64,000 bases of DNA from a virus, in the IMG/VR virus record IMGVR_UViG_3300021197_001787, positions 62,001 through 126,000 of that record, one strand, 5' to 3'. Under the pieces are notes generated by a model. It ran no database searches. It was not told the origin of the DNA and saw nothing but the letters and a program-made list of their open reading frames with translations. Positions 32,584-39,252 of this stretch are shown here, piece by piece (the stretch's first letter is position 1; every line of letters begins with the position of its first letter). The position numbers and the translations under genes were made by a program.

Positions 32584-32829
32584 TTATCGTCGGGTATGTT
32601 TAACATAGTGTTTGCATCCGTCATATAATACATACACGTATATAAACAACACGACTGGTGTATAGGCTGCAATGATAATGGACTTTGAACCTACCTTATT
32701 TATTATGTTCTTTATTCTCGGCATACAATCATAGTGTTTTATTTGTTTTACTCTCGGCCAATCCCTACATGTAGTGTCGCATATGTATTGAGACAGGGGG
32801 ATTTGCCTATCACTCGCACAAGCAGACAC
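32584..32829 (-). CDS. Possible small membrane protein (46-81 aa)
   Basis: The frame contains a clear transmembrane helix (SIIIAAYTPVVLFIYVYVLY) near its end and a basic C-terminus. The start is unclear: GTG at 32829 or ATG at 32724 (MPRIKNIINK). No strong ribosome-binding site is seen, so this stays tentative. Confidence 0.35.
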   Translation of the reverse strand: MSACASDRQIPLSQYICDTTCRDWPRVKQIKHYDCMPRIKNIINKVGSKSIIIAAYTPVVLFIYVYVLYDGCKHYVKHTRR

Positions 32830-32855
32830 TATATGTAGTGTGTCGTATATAGTGT
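32826..32855. repeat. Inverted repeat ACACTATAT...ATATAGTGT
   Basis: Arms at 32826-32834 and 32847-32855 with a 12-nt loop, 8 nt downstream of the 22-residue microprotein stop. It could be a weak terminator or an operator. Confidence 0.4.
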
Positions 32856-32862
32856 GATGCGG

Positions 32863-32931
32863 TCACAGCGCCATCACTGCGATAAAAAGGATGGTGATAA
32901 TCAGGCTGCCGGCAATGTCGTCGATGGTCAT
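32863..32931 (-). CDS. Membrane microprotein (22 aa)
   Basis: MTIDDIAGSLIITILFIAVM and two more residues, a single transmembrane helix. AAGGAG 8 nt before the ATG and a three-box promoter immediately upstream (32957-33011) are strong support for such a short frame. Confidence 0.55.
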   Translation of the reverse strand: MTIDDIAGSLIITILFIAVMAL

Positions 32932-32956
32932 ATAGTTCTCTCCTTACTATGATTAT

Positions 32957-33011
32957 ATTATACCAGTTCTCGCGCGTTAAGTCAAGCTGTCACATGTCAA
33001 AAGAATGTCAA
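32957..33011 (-). promoter_or_regulatory. Three-box promoter, copy 1
   Basis: TTGACA (33006-33011), 5 nt, TTGACA (32995-33000), 9 nt, TTGACT (32980-32985, the -35), 17 nt, TATAAT (32957-32962). Drives the 22-residue microprotein. Confidence 0.75.
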
Positions 33012-33212
33012 GCGCATAAGTAGTTGGAATCGTTGGTGATACACGGCATTGTAAGTCATTGATATACTGCATCTTTCCTGTCACATGAACTCACACATTG
33101 ACAAACAGTGTGTAAGGGTCTATATATTAAATCTAAACACACAAACAGTCACATTAAAACAGAACAATATAATACACACCGCATTGTCTGACACATAACT
33201 ACGCACATAACA

Positions 33213-33404
33213 CTAACCACCAACAGCCACTATAGGATTATACAGGCCATCTACTACAGGTATAGCAATCGTCTGTATGCATTTAAGAGAGTTATTATAT
33301 AATGTATAGTTATTCTCATCCTTGTCTACTACAACACAATAGCCCTTTGCGCTGTTAGTTATATTATATTTACTTATGAGTTCTCCGGCCTTAAACATCT
33401 TCAC
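33213..33404 (-). CDS. Small beta-rich protein, KVGDLV-like (63 aa)
   Basis: With a GTG start at 33404 it overlaps the gene before by exactly 14 nt. MFKAGELISKYNITNSAKGYCVVVDKDENNYTLYN keeps the K-x-G-E-L-I opening and the G-Y-C-V-V-V strand, a divergent family member. The ATG at 33398 is an alternative start. Confidence 0.58.
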   Translation of the reverse strand: MKMFKAGELISKYNITNSAKGYCVVVDKDENNYTLYNNSLKCIQTIAIPVVDGLYNPIVAVGG

Positions 33405-33714
33405 AGTCCTTGGCTAATACGTCAGCTTCAACCGCCTGTTTCGTCATCTCAGCAATATCAGCAACTGTTAGTTTAACTTCTTTTCTATGTTTATTCTGTT
33501 CTCTCACGAGTTTATTGTAACGCTTCTTCTCGTATGCATTTACATGTAGGTTCTCAATACCCAACGCTTCCAGCTTTGACTTGAATAGTTTAACATCTTG
33601 TAGTCTCGCTGAGTCTTTGCCTACTCTTGAATCCGCGCGAGTTATGACGACTTCGCGAAAGTTCAAACGGCCTTCAACCATTTTAAGTATTGTTTGAGAG
33701 ATATAGTATTTCAT
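33391..33714 (-). CDS. Hypothetical basic protein (107 aa)
   Basis: A charged helical protein (SKLEALGIENLHVNAYEKKRYNKLVREQNKHRKEVKL) with a strand-like N-terminus (KYYISQTILKMVEGRLNFREVVIT). No known motif. Its end (KDCEDV) overlaps the next start by 14 nt. Confidence 0.6.
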   Translation of the reverse strand: MKYYISQTILKMVEGRLNFREVVITRADSRVGKDSARLQDVKLFKSKLEALGIENLHVNAYEKKRYNKLVREQNKHRKEVKLTVADIAEMTKQAVEADVLAKDCEDV

Positions 33715-34064
33715 AATAAAAGAGGGATCTTTGCGGCGGCCCAGTTCCGTTTATCACTGTTCAGCAATAAAGGAGAAGTAGAGTCTTTGTTTATGGTCGC
33801 GCTCTACTCGACTAGTTTGCTCTGGCTTCTATGTTTATAAGGCTGGCGGCTCTCCTATTATTCCAGCGCGTTATCATGAGGGTGGCTAATCCTCTTATAG
33901 CCGTTACTGTAGGATCTTCATTATCTTTAACCTCAAGGGTTAGGGTTGGACATCTTACTCTGCGACACATACAGGCCCGTCGCAGCACTCGGCACTATGG
34001 AGTTGGGGGTTTTCATTTTCTTTACTTTACCTCTCGCGCTTTGCGCTTTACGGGTTAGGTGTGA
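33715..34064. other. 350-bp stretch without a supported gene
   Basis: Open frames here (for example the plus-strand ones at 33831 and 33946) have no ribosome-binding site or recognisable protein. A 27-codon minus frame (MKTPNSIVPSAATGLYV) exists but is weak. A small RNA or a decayed gene is possible. No three-box promoter was found. Confidence 0.4.
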
Positions 34065-34154
34065 TTATAGGATAGCTTCGCCGATTGCGATACCAAGCCC
34101 AAAGGCAAGGAGCAAGAGCGGACTAAAAAAGAGGATTCCAAGAAAGTCGTTCAT
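34065..34154 (-). CDS. Membrane microprotein (29 aa)
   Basis: MNDFLGILFFSPLLLLAFGL and nine more residues, one transmembrane helix. The ATG follows the upstream TAA directly, so translation is probably coupled. Confidence 0.5.
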   Translation of the reverse strand: MNDFLGILFFSPLLLLAFGLGIAIGEAIL

Positions 34155-34556
34155 TTAGATGCCCTCACCAGCAGCTAGCGCAGCAAGATCGGCCTTCTCT
34201 TCATCGCTAAGGTGTTCCTTGGCTTTGTTGCGGAGGCTGGCTGCGCTCATCTTGGTGGGGTTCTTATGCTCACCGTTGCAGCCATCAGCAAAAGACTGCG
34301 CGCCTTCTGGTGTGTTGTAGTCAATGACGGCTTGCTTGCCCTGCGTTGTGGAGTTGCGGAATACGCGCCACATCTGAGGACCAACTTGCTCAACAGTCCA
34401 GCCGGTGAGTTGGCGACGAGTTGGCGGTGCGGGCAGTGGCTTGTATGCTTTCTTACGGCTTGACGTGACTTCGATGTTGTTAATCATCGGGTCAGGGCGA
34501 TACCGAAAGTTGTCGTTAGAGTCAGTGAGTTGGTCGAGGCTGAATGATGTTGGCAT
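34155..34556 (-). CDS. Hypothetical protein (133 aa)
   Basis: AAGGAG before the ATG and a three-box promoter (34585-34639) support it. The centre (QLTGWTVEQVGPQMWRVFRNSTTQGKQAVIDYNTPEGAQSFADGCN) is beta-rich with aromatic residues and the end (LRNKAKEHLSDEEKADLAALAAGEGI) is helical. No family recognised. Confidence 0.68.
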   Translation of the reverse strand: MPTSFSLDQLTDSNDNFRYRPDPMINNIEVTSSRKKAYKPLPAPPTRRQLTGWTVEQVGPQMWRVFRNSTTQGKQAVIDYNTPEGAQSFADGCNGEHKNPTKMSAASLRNKAKEHLSDEEKADLAALAAGEGI

Positions 34557-34584
34557 TGATATATCTCCTTACTTGATATACTAT

Positions 34585-34639
34585 ATTATACACTAAAAAT
34601 GGGGGAAAGTCAACAACTAAGTTGTCAAGAGAATGTCAG
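34585..34639 (-). promoter_or_regulatory. Three-box promoter, copy 2
   Basis: CTGACA (34634-34639), TTGACA (34623-34628), TTGACT (34608-34613), 17 nt, TATAAT (34585-34590). Box 1 holds the stop codon of the 43-residue gene upstream. Confidence 0.8.
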
Positions 34640-34767
34640 GTAGTTTGTGACAAGAGGATAAGAGAGAAAAGCATCAGAGCATTGACCCTGATCATTGTCT
34701 GGCAAAACTCGCGCGATACCAAGTGAAGGGCGATAGGGTGAAGGTTGGATTGTCCGCGAAGTTTCAT
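34636..34767 (-). CDS. Membrane microprotein (43 aa)
   Basis: Starts MKLRGQSNLHPIALHL and ends with a hydrophobic segment (VNALMLFSLILLSQTT). AAGGAAAGAACATT precedes the ATG and promoter copy 3 lies upstream. The TGA stop lies inside the next promoter. Confidence 0.5.
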   Translation of the reverse strand: MKLRGQSNLHPIALHLVSREFCQTMIRVNALMLFSLILLSQTT

Positions 34768-34785
34768 AATGTTCTTTCCTTGTTT

Positions 34786-34802
34786 GGTATAACCATTATA
34801 CC
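34786..34802. repeat. Inverted repeat GGTATAA-n3-TTATACC over the -10 box
   Basis: A perfect 7-bp inverted repeat overlaps the -10 box of promoter copy 3. The same 17 bp recur at 35055-35071 in copy 4. It may be an operator. Confidence 0.5.
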
Positions 34803-34850
34803 ATTAAAAGCAGGTGATTGTCAACAACTAAGTTGTCAAGAGAATGTCAG
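34795..34850 (-). promoter_or_regulatory. Three-box promoter, copy 3
   Basis: CTGACA (34845-34850), TTGACA (34834-34839), TTGACA (34819-34824), 18 nt, TATAAT (34795-34800). Confidence 0.78.
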
Positions 34851-34853
34851 GGA

Positions 34854-35036
34854 CTAGTCAATAGACTCAACACTACAAGTATCTTCATCACCCACATTCT
34901 CAATGATATTGCCGTTCCAATCCTCATCTTCTTCGATCTCGTCTACAAGCTCTTGCTGGAACTCAATCAGGCGATCGAGCAGTTCCGAAGCATCGGCGTT
35001 GCGGGCGGTAATGTCAAATGTCAGTCGGTATGTCAT
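34854..35036 (-). CDS. Hypothetical acidic protein (60 aa)
   Basis: YRLTFDITARNADASELLDRLIEFQQELVDEIEEDED is a strand plus a long acidic helix. AAGGAAAAAAGACT precedes the ATG and promoter copy 4 lies upstream, so it is well supported as a gene. Function unknown. Its fold could mimic nucleic acid, since it is strongly acidic. Confidence 0.65.
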   Translation of the reverse strand: MTYRLTFDITARNADASELLDRLIEFQQELVDEIEEDEDWNGNIIENVGDEDTCSVESID

Positions 35037-35054
35037 AGTCTTTTTTCCTTGTTT

Positions 35055-35071
35055 GGTATAACCATTATACC
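35055..35071. repeat. Inverted repeat GGTATAA-n3-TTATACC, second copy
   Basis: Same 17 bp as at 34786-34802, again over the -10 box of a three-box promoter. Confidence 0.5.
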
Positions 35072-35118
35072 AGAAATGTGGGGGTAAGTCAACAACTAAG
35101 TTGTCAAGAGAATGTCAG
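35064..35118 (-). promoter_or_regulatory. Three-box promoter, copy 4
   Basis: CTGACA (35113-35118), TTGACA (35102-35107), TTGACT (35087-35092), 17 nt, TATAAT (35064-35069). Box 1 contains the stop of the upstream gene. Confidence 0.8.
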
Positions 35119-35339
35119 TCGTTGCAGCAATCGGGGTGTTCCCAGTTGCTCACTTGCCAGTCGCTAATACTACCGGAGTAATGGAGCGCATCAACGAAGT
35201 TGCTCCAAGCCTCGGAGCGCGCTGGAATATCAACGTGTCCAAGGTTCTGCTCATCCTCTTGAATCATCGGAAGGATAAGATCAATAAACTGCTCGCGGGC
35301 AGTCTCCCAAAGAGTAACGGTGTCGAGTTGTGAAGCCAT
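35115..35339 (-). CDS. Hypothetical protein (74 aa)
   Basis: ATG at 35339 with AAGGAG upstream; the longer frame is not used. ASQLDTVTLWETAREQFIDLILPMIQEDE is helical, and the end (WQVSNWEHPDCCND) is acidic with a double cysteine. Its stop codon is in promoter copy 4. Confidence 0.65.
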   Translation of the reverse strand: MASQLDTVTLWETAREQFIDLILPMIQEDEQNLGHVDIPARSEAWSNFVDALHYSGSISDWQVSNWEHPDCCND

Positions 35340-35368
35340 AGAATAATCTCCTTTCTTTCTATACATAT

Positions 35369-35422
35369 AATATAACCCGTTGAGAGGTAAAAGCAAGCAA
35401 GATCGTGTCAGGGAAATGTCAA
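35369..35422 (-). promoter_or_regulatory. Three-box promoter, copy 5
   Basis: TTGACA (35417-35422), CTGACA (35406-35411), TTGCTT (35391-35396), 16 nt, TATATT (35369-35374). Box 1 contains the stop of the KVGDLV gene ending at 35419. Confidence 0.75.
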
Positions 35423-35595
35423 GAGATTACCATCAAGTTTCGCTCACTAATAACTTCAGTTTTACTATTCGACCACAGGATCATCCACCATACGGTTGAC
35501 CATTGGTGGCTCTCGGCATTTTTGACAACGACGCCCACAGGCGCTGATTTGCGGAACTGATCGCGCCGCCACTTAACAAGATCACCTACTCTCAT
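35419..35595 (-). CDS. KVGDLV-family small protein (58 aa)
   Basis: MRVGDLVKWRRDQFRKSAPV, then GVVVKNAES and VWWMILWSNSKTEVISERNL. ATGA overlap with the fused protein upstream. A typical short member, terminal in its chain. Confidence 0.78.
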   Translation of the reverse strand: MRVGDLVKWRRDQFRKSAPVGVVVKNAESHQWSTVWWMILWSNSKTEVISERNLMVIS

Positions 35596-36083
35596 CCTGC
35601 CACCTCAAGATCGCGTTCTGGGAATGTCGGCCATCCGAATCTTTTACTATCTGACATGTCACCAATCCAAGCGATGCGAGCGAAGCCACAGCCGCCTTCT
35701 GCCATCACAAGCCCAACCTTGCCGGCGTAGCCTTGACGGGTTGCGCGCTTGTTGGTTTTACCTCTCACCAGTTGGCCAACCTTAAACTTTGGTGGCTTCG
35801 GAAGTAGGGACTCGATCATCTGAGTCGCGTTGTCACGGAATGAGCCGGCAAAATAGTCAGACTGCATATCTGAGTAGTCATCACAGCGGCGAACGTGGAA
35901 GTTGCAGGCGTCGGCCTCAAGTTGAGCAGCCGTATCGCTTGCCATCGCTCCGTTAGCCAGGAATGAACCAACATAGCCGTTATGCTGGAAACTCCAGCGC
36001 GTTCCGTTATACTCTACATCAATATCAATACCTTGCTTCTTGAAGTGAGTTTTGATTTTCTTGATTACTGCTTTTACTTTCAT
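35592..36083 (-). CDS. Two-domain protein with C-terminal KVGDLV-type domain (163 aa)
   Basis: Residues 1-100 are a separate alpha/beta domain (KAVIKKIKTHFKKQGIDIDVEYNGTRW, then DNATQMIESLLPK). From about 103, FKVGQLVRGKTNKRATRQGYAGKVGLVMAEGGCGFARIAWIGD is a KVGDLV-type barrel. This fusion shows that the small barrel can also work as an appended domain. ATGA overlaps on both sides. Confidence 0.72.
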   Translation of the reverse strand: MKVKAVIKKIKTHFKKQGIDIDVEYNGTRWSFQHNGYVGSFLANGAMASDTAAQLEADACNFHVRRCDDYSDMQSDYFAGSFRDNATQMIESLLPKPPKFKVGQLVRGKTNKRATRQGYAGKVGLVMAEGGCGFARIAWIGDMSDSKRFGWPTFPERDLEVAG

Positions 36084-36256
36084 GCTACCACCTTCATGTC
36101 TTCATCTTTAACCCAGCCGCTTGTGCGCGTCTTCGGATAGAATACCTGCATCAACGTGGGAACCGCATCATGGAACCGTAGCACCACACCAAGATTTCCC
36201 TCTTTACCGCTACTCAGCCTGTATTTGCTTTGAACCATGCTTCCGACTTTGATCAT
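36080..36256 (-). CDS. KVGDLV-family small protein (58 aa)
   Basis: IKVGSMVQSKYRLSSGKEGN, then LGVVLRFHD and LMQVFYPKTRTSGWVKDEDM. GGAGAG upstream of the ATG at 36256 and promoter copy 6 drive it. Its stop overlaps the next start as ATGA. Confidence 0.72.
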   Translation of the reverse strand: MIKVGSMVQSKYRLSSGKEGNLGVVLRFHDAVPTLMQVFYPKTRTSGWVKDEDMKVVA

Positions 36257-36281
36257 AGATTTCTCTCCTTTCTATACATAT

Positions 36282-36335
36282 AATATAACCCACTGAGAGT
36301 GAAACGCAAGGCTATTTGTGTCAAGGAAATGTCAG
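36282..36335 (-). promoter_or_regulatory. Three-box promoter, copy 6
   Basis: CTGACA (36330-36335), TTGACA (36319-36324), TTGCGT (36304-36309), 16 nt, TATATT (36282-36287). Box 1 contains the stop of the gene ending at 36332. Confidence 0.77.
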
Positions 36336-36511
36336 TAAACGAGTTGGATGTGTTCTTTTCTCACCGTCTCGCGCTTTCCGTCAGCAGCCCACTCGACGAT
36401 CCACCAGTCGCTCGGCAGCGACAGCGCAGGCCCGACAATGATCCCAACCGGACCCCAACCTTTGCTTGATGCACCATAGTGATTTCTTCGCACCAAGTTG
36501 CCGACTTTCAC
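36332..36511 (-). CDS. KVGDLV-family small protein (59 aa)
   Basis: GTG start at 36511, overlapping the upstream stop as GTGA. MKVGNLVRRNHYGASSKGWG, then PVGIIVGP and WWIVEWAADGKRETVRKEHI. The end ETVRKEHIQLV is shared with the member at 47870, 11 kb away. Confidence 0.75.
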   Translation of the reverse strand: MKVGNLVRRNHYGASSKGWGPVGIIVGPALSLPSDWWIVEWAADGKRETVRKEHIQLVY

Positions 36512-36669
36512 GCACTTACCAATACGGTTACGTCAGCAGCGCCGGCAATAATGTTGCGCGGGTGCTTTTGAGGTTTGATGTGAACACCATCCTCATCAAT
36601 CTCAATAACTACACCCAACTTTGATCCATAGTGTTTTGTTCTTACTCTTACCAAATCGCCTACTTTCAT
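36508..36669 (-). CDS. KVGDLV-family small protein (53 aa)
   Basis: ATG at 36669. MKVGDLVRVRTKHYGSKLGV, then VIEIDEDGVHIKPQ, ends DVTVLVSA. A compact member; its stop is the GTGA overlap. Confidence 0.75.
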   Translation of the reverse strand: MKVGDLVRVRTKHYGSKLGVVIEIDEDGVHIKPQKHPRNIIAGAADVTVLVSA

Positions 36670-36673
36670 AATC

Positions 36674-37024
36674 TTACCAGTTCCTTGGATCGTTAGCATC
36701 CCACACATCATGTGTTTGTGCTTTTGAAAGTCGTTTATCCTTGACCTTCAGGTTAAAGTTTCGCCGGCTTGCTGCTCGGCTATGCATTTTCGCTTCTTCA
36801 CGTGCATCCATACCGCGCTGGATCATATCATCCTCTGCGAGTGTAAATGTGCGGCCTTCCAAGCTATCGTCAGCTACGCGACCAGATTGCTCCATCAGAT
36901 CGTGACAGAGTTCAAAAGCAGGTTGGCCGTTGCTATCAACGCGGCTGCCGGCTTCATGAAGCAAATCCATAATCAGTTCAAGCTCTCGCTCGGTCACTCG
37001 GATATTCAAAATCTCGTCAGACAT
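36674..37024 (-). CDS. Hypothetical helical protein (116 aa)
   Basis: LNIRVTERELELIMDLLHEAG is an amphipathic helix pair, followed by an acidic central part (ADDSLEGRTFTLAEDDMIQRG) and a basic C-terminus (SRAASRRNFNLKVKDKRLSK). No known family. It follows the 37-residue microprotein directly. Confidence 0.6.
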   Translation of the reverse strand: MSDEILNIRVTERELELIMDLLHEAGSRVDSNGQPAFELCHDLMEQSGRVADDSLEGRTFTLAEDDMIQRGMDAREEAKMHSRAASRRNFNLKVKDKRLSKAQTHDVWDANDPRNW

Positions 37025-37138
37025 TTACGCTCCACACGTGCAGTTAGCCCATTGAAAGGCGAGGAAGATAAGACCAGACCAACAGGTCAGATCAGCGATA
37101 ATAAGAGCGGCCATCATGCCGTTGCGGTTTTGAAGCAT
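37025..37138 (-). CDS. Membrane microprotein (37 aa)
   Basis: MMAALIIADLTCWSGLIFLAF is a transmembrane helix, and the C-terminus (WANCTCGA) has two cysteines. GGAGAAAGCAA precedes the ATG and promoter copy 7 lies upstream. Confidence 0.5.
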   Translation of the reverse strand: MLQNRNGMMAALIIADLTCWSGLIFLAFQWANCTCGA

Positions 37139-37162
37139 TTGCTTTCTCCTTTCTATACATAT

Positions 37163-37217
37163 AATATAACACCGGAAGGGGCGATCGTCAAGGTTTAAGT
37201 TGTCAGGGGCTTGTCAA
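37163..37217 (-). promoter_or_regulatory. Three-box promoter, copy 7
   Basis: TTGACA (37212-37217), CTGACA (37201-37206), TTGACG (37186-37191), 17 nt, TATATT (37163-37168). The stop of the gene ending at 37195 lies in the spacer. Confidence 0.77.
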
Positions 37218-37395
37218 CAAGTGAAAGATGTTGACTACATTCGGTTAGTGGCTCTGGTTCGTTGGTCCACAAAACTTTAACGTCACGGTTGCCACTAAAC
37301 TTTCCTGTCTCGATAATCAAGCCAACATGGACAGATTGACCTTTACGCCAGCGTGGGCGCTGATACCAATACGTCACCAGATCACCGACTTTCAT
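37195..37395 (-). CDS. KVGDLV-family small protein (66 aa)
   Basis: ATG at 37395, overlapping the lipoprotein stop by exactly 14 nt. MKVGDLVTYWYQRPRWRKGQ, then HVGLIIETGK and VKVLWTNEPEPLTECSQHLS. Ends VDKPLTT. Confidence 0.77.
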   Translation of the reverse strand: MKVGDLVTYWYQRPRWRKGQSVHVGLIIETGKFSGNRDVKVLWTNEPEPLTECSQHLSLVDKPLTT

Positions 37396-37615
37396 ATTCA
37401 ACCTTGGTTGTCTTCACATAGAAAATAACCTTATCGCCCGGTTTAACGTGCTTAAGCTGTCTTTTATTGAGCTTTACCCACATTGCGGAGTCTGGTGCAT
37501 TTACAATCTCAACAGGAACCATCCGATCAAAGTACATTTGATCATCCAGCACGGTGCCGTTCATCTTGGCGCGTGTTGCGCAGCCAACTAAAAGCAGTGG
37601 AACTATAAATCTCAT
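37382..37615 (-). CDS. Small lipoprotein (77 aa)
   Basis: MRFIVPLLLVGCATRAK has a lipobox ending at Cys12. The rest is beta-rich (MWVKLNKRQLKHVKPGDKVIFYVKTTKVEYESR). PGDKVIF is KVGDLV-like, suggesting the exported part is a barrel of the same kind. Its last three sense codons and stop lie within the 14-nt overlap with the next gene. Confidence 0.68.
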   Translation of the reverse strand: MRFIVPLLLVGCATRAKMNGTVLDDQMYFDRMVPVEIVNAPDSAMWVKLNKRQLKHVKPGDKVIFYVKTTKVEYESR

Positions 37616-37954
37616 TTATGCAACCTTGGCCCTTTGAGCATCGACATGCTTACACTTACGCCGCCAGCCAAAACCGGGACACGTACACGTCCACGTGCCG
37701 CCGTTGTCGGTCACGGTATAAGTGTTGCCAGTGCTGCCTTGGACCTCGTATGAGGTAACGTCAGCCGGTTGTGCCGGTGCTTCTCGTTCCTCAACGATCA
37801 TATACTCACCAACCCGGTCAAGTGTTAGGGTTTCTGGCACTTCAACCCAATGTTGACCAGACACAGCCCACTTCTGGCCGGCCCTATCGGTGTAAAGCAT
37901 TGGGTTCATACTGACCACAATAGGCAGCGTTTTATTCTTCGTTGTCATCTTCAT
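37616..37954 (-). CDS. SWIM zinc-finger protein (112 aa)
   Basis: The C-terminus NGGTWTCTCPGFGWRRKCKHVDAQ has the CxC...CxH spacing of SWIM zinc fingers. The N-terminus (ADVTSYEVQGSTGNTYTVT) is beta-rich. SWIM domains bind DNA or protein and often accompany recombination or transposition functions. It overlaps the gene before by 23 nt. Confidence 0.7.
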   Translation of the reverse strand: MKMTTKNKTLPIVVSMNPMLYTDRAGQKWAVSGQHWVEVPETLTLDRVGEYMIVEEREAPAQPADVTSYEVQGSTGNTYTVTDNGGTWTCTCPGFGWRRKCKHVDAQRAKVA

Positions 37955-38192
37955 TCTCCGTGGAAGGTCTATGGTTGAGGTAAATATCGGTCATGTCTTT
38001 TGACCAGAAGTCGTCGTACCCTGATACATAATAAGGGCTGATCTCAACTGGATTGCGCTCAAAAAAGTCCTCCAGCATTGAAACGATTTCTTCCATACGA
38101 AGTTCACGAGCAGACTTGTTTTCGTCGGCTTTGGCTTCAGCCATGGCCTTCTTCTTCTCGCGGTATTCGTCAAGGTTTACTATCTCTCCCAT
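37932..38192 (-). CDS. Hypothetical acidic helical protein (86 aa)
   Basis: VNLDEYREKKKAMAEAKADENK, then RELRMEEIVSMLEDFFERNP; both ends are strongly charged. The ATG at 38192 overlaps the upstream stop (TGATG). No known family. Confidence 0.58.
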   Translation of the reverse strand: MGEIVNLDEYREKKKAMAEAKADENKSARELRMEEIVSMLEDFFERNPVEISPYYVSGYDDFWSKDMTDIYLNHRPSTENEDDNEE

Positions 38193-38527
38193 CAAAACGG
38201 CCTGCTATCGCTCATTGGTGAACACTCCCAAACCTTCGGGTGCATGATCACCGGGCCACCAGTTGTGTACTTGGCGAGATTCACGTGACAGGAAGTTGTC
38301 ATAGAATGAAAGCCGTTGGCTGGTGCAGTGAAGTCGGCGATGATGCAGACACCAGCCGGAGTACGTTCGCCGATCTTTAAGTCATAGCTGAATAGCTCCG
38401 CGCTTCCATTTGGATATGATATGCTTGTTAAAGAACACCTGTGATTACGCGCACTTACGCCGTTCCTCCAAGCATCAAGCACGCCGTCATTTGTGCGAGA
38501 CTTACCATAGATCCCCAGCGCGTTCAT
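38192..38527 (-). CDS. Conserved phage protein, unknown function (111 aa)
   Basis: MNALGIYGKSRTNDGVLDAW is a start I associate with a recurrent phage protein of unknown function. It continues IADFTAPANGFHSMTTSCHVNLAKY. It overlaps the gene before by 4 nt (ATGA). Confidence 0.62.
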   Translation of the reverse strand: MNALGIYGKSRTNDGVLDAWRNGVSARNHRCSLTSISYPNGSAELFSYDLKIGERTPAGVCIIADFTAPANGFHSMTTSCHVNLAKYTTGGPVIMHPKVWECSPMSDSRPF

Positions 38528-38712
38528 GCTTCACCTGCTATACGCGGTAGTGCTGAGAGCGTTGTCAGGAAAATATCCCGCATAACTTCGTTTTCCTCTT
38601 CAGCCAGTTGCGAGGCTACCATCAGGCAAGTGATGACATTCTCACATGTTTCGCGACTCTCATCCATTGGTGTTAGTGACCCTGTGACGTTGGGAACATT
38701 ACTTTCAAACAT
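38524..38712 (-). CDS. Hypothetical protein (62 aa)
   Basis: AAAGGAGATAAA before the ATG and promoter copy 8 support this gene. ESRETCENVITCLMVASQLAEEENEV is helical with two cysteines. Function unknown. Confidence 0.6.
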   Translation of the reverse strand: MFESNVPNVTGSLTPMDESRETCENVITCLMVASQLAEEENEVMRDIFLTTLSALPRIAGEA

Positions 38713-38734
38713 TTTATCTCCTTTCTATACTATA

Positions 38735-38789
38735 AATATAGCATTAAATAGTTTAATCGTCAAGCATTAAGTTGTCAAGACTCGCTGAC
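38735..38789 (-). promoter_or_regulatory. Three-box promoter, copy 8
   Basis: TTGACA (38773-38778), TTGACG (38758-38763), 17 nt, TATATT (38735-38740). Box 1 is degenerate (GTCAGC at 38784-38789). Box 2 contains the stop of the upstream gene. Confidence 0.7.
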
Positions 38790-38966
38790 AACTTCTAGCC
38801 ATGGTTCAGGCTCCCAGTCTACTTTACCTGAACCACCTATCCACATTATACCTATTTGTGGCCGTGTGGTAGAAATGGCTTTAGGGTGCCTGTCCACTAC
38901 AATGCCGACAAGCCCCGTGTCATGCGTGTGCATCTTCACCAGATCGCCTTTTTTAATGCGCTTCAT
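38775..38966 (-). CDS. KVGDLV-family small protein (63 aa)
   Basis: RIKKGDLVKMHTHDTGLVGI, then VVDRHPKAI, then IGIMWIGGSGKVDWEP; ends EPWLEVVSES. Its TGA stop belongs to box 2 of promoter copy 8. ATGA overlap with the gene before. Confidence 0.75.
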   Translation of the reverse strand: MKRIKKGDLVKMHTHDTGLVGIVVDRHPKAISTTRPQIGIMWIGGSGKVDWEPEPWLEVVSES

Positions 38967-39241
38967 CGCTCACCTCTAAAGATACGGTCAGCGAAACGCT
39001 TTGCGTTGCGAAGGTTATACATGTCGCCAATATCTTTGACTTGATTAGATTCCTCATCATTCAGATGATTAACAGATTCCTTCATAAACTTGCGGAGCAT
39101 CTTGATAAACTCAATCTTCCCGAACGATTCTTTGTGATATGAGCCGGTACTCACATACTTTTCATGCATGATACGCACCATCTTTAGTGCGTCGTTGATG
39201 CCTTCTCGGTCGTCGGAGTCTATTACGATTGTCATTTTCAT
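38963..39241 (-). CDS. Hypothetical protein (92 aa)
   Basis: MKMTIVIDSDDREGINDALK, then MVRIMHEKYVSTGSYHK and LNDEESNQVKDIGDMYNLRN. It looks alpha/beta with an acidic helix. It lies between the VWA gene and a KVGDLV gene. Confidence 0.6.
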   Translation of the reverse strand: MKMTIVIDSDDREGINDALKMVRIMHEKYVSTGSYHKESFGKIEFIKMLRKFMKESVNHLNDEESNQVKDIGDMYNLRNAKRFADRIFRGER

Positions 39242-39252
39242 TGTTTAGCCTT

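Noticed and set aside
33831-34158. Plus-strand open frames of about 70-75 codons
   Set aside because: They have no ribosome-binding site, run against all neighbouring genes, and one covers the minus-strand microprotein at 34065.
34585-35422. Evenly spaced repeats that could suggest a CRISPR-like array
   Set aside because: The repeats are promoters with -10 boxes before genes; there are no unique spacers of constant length.
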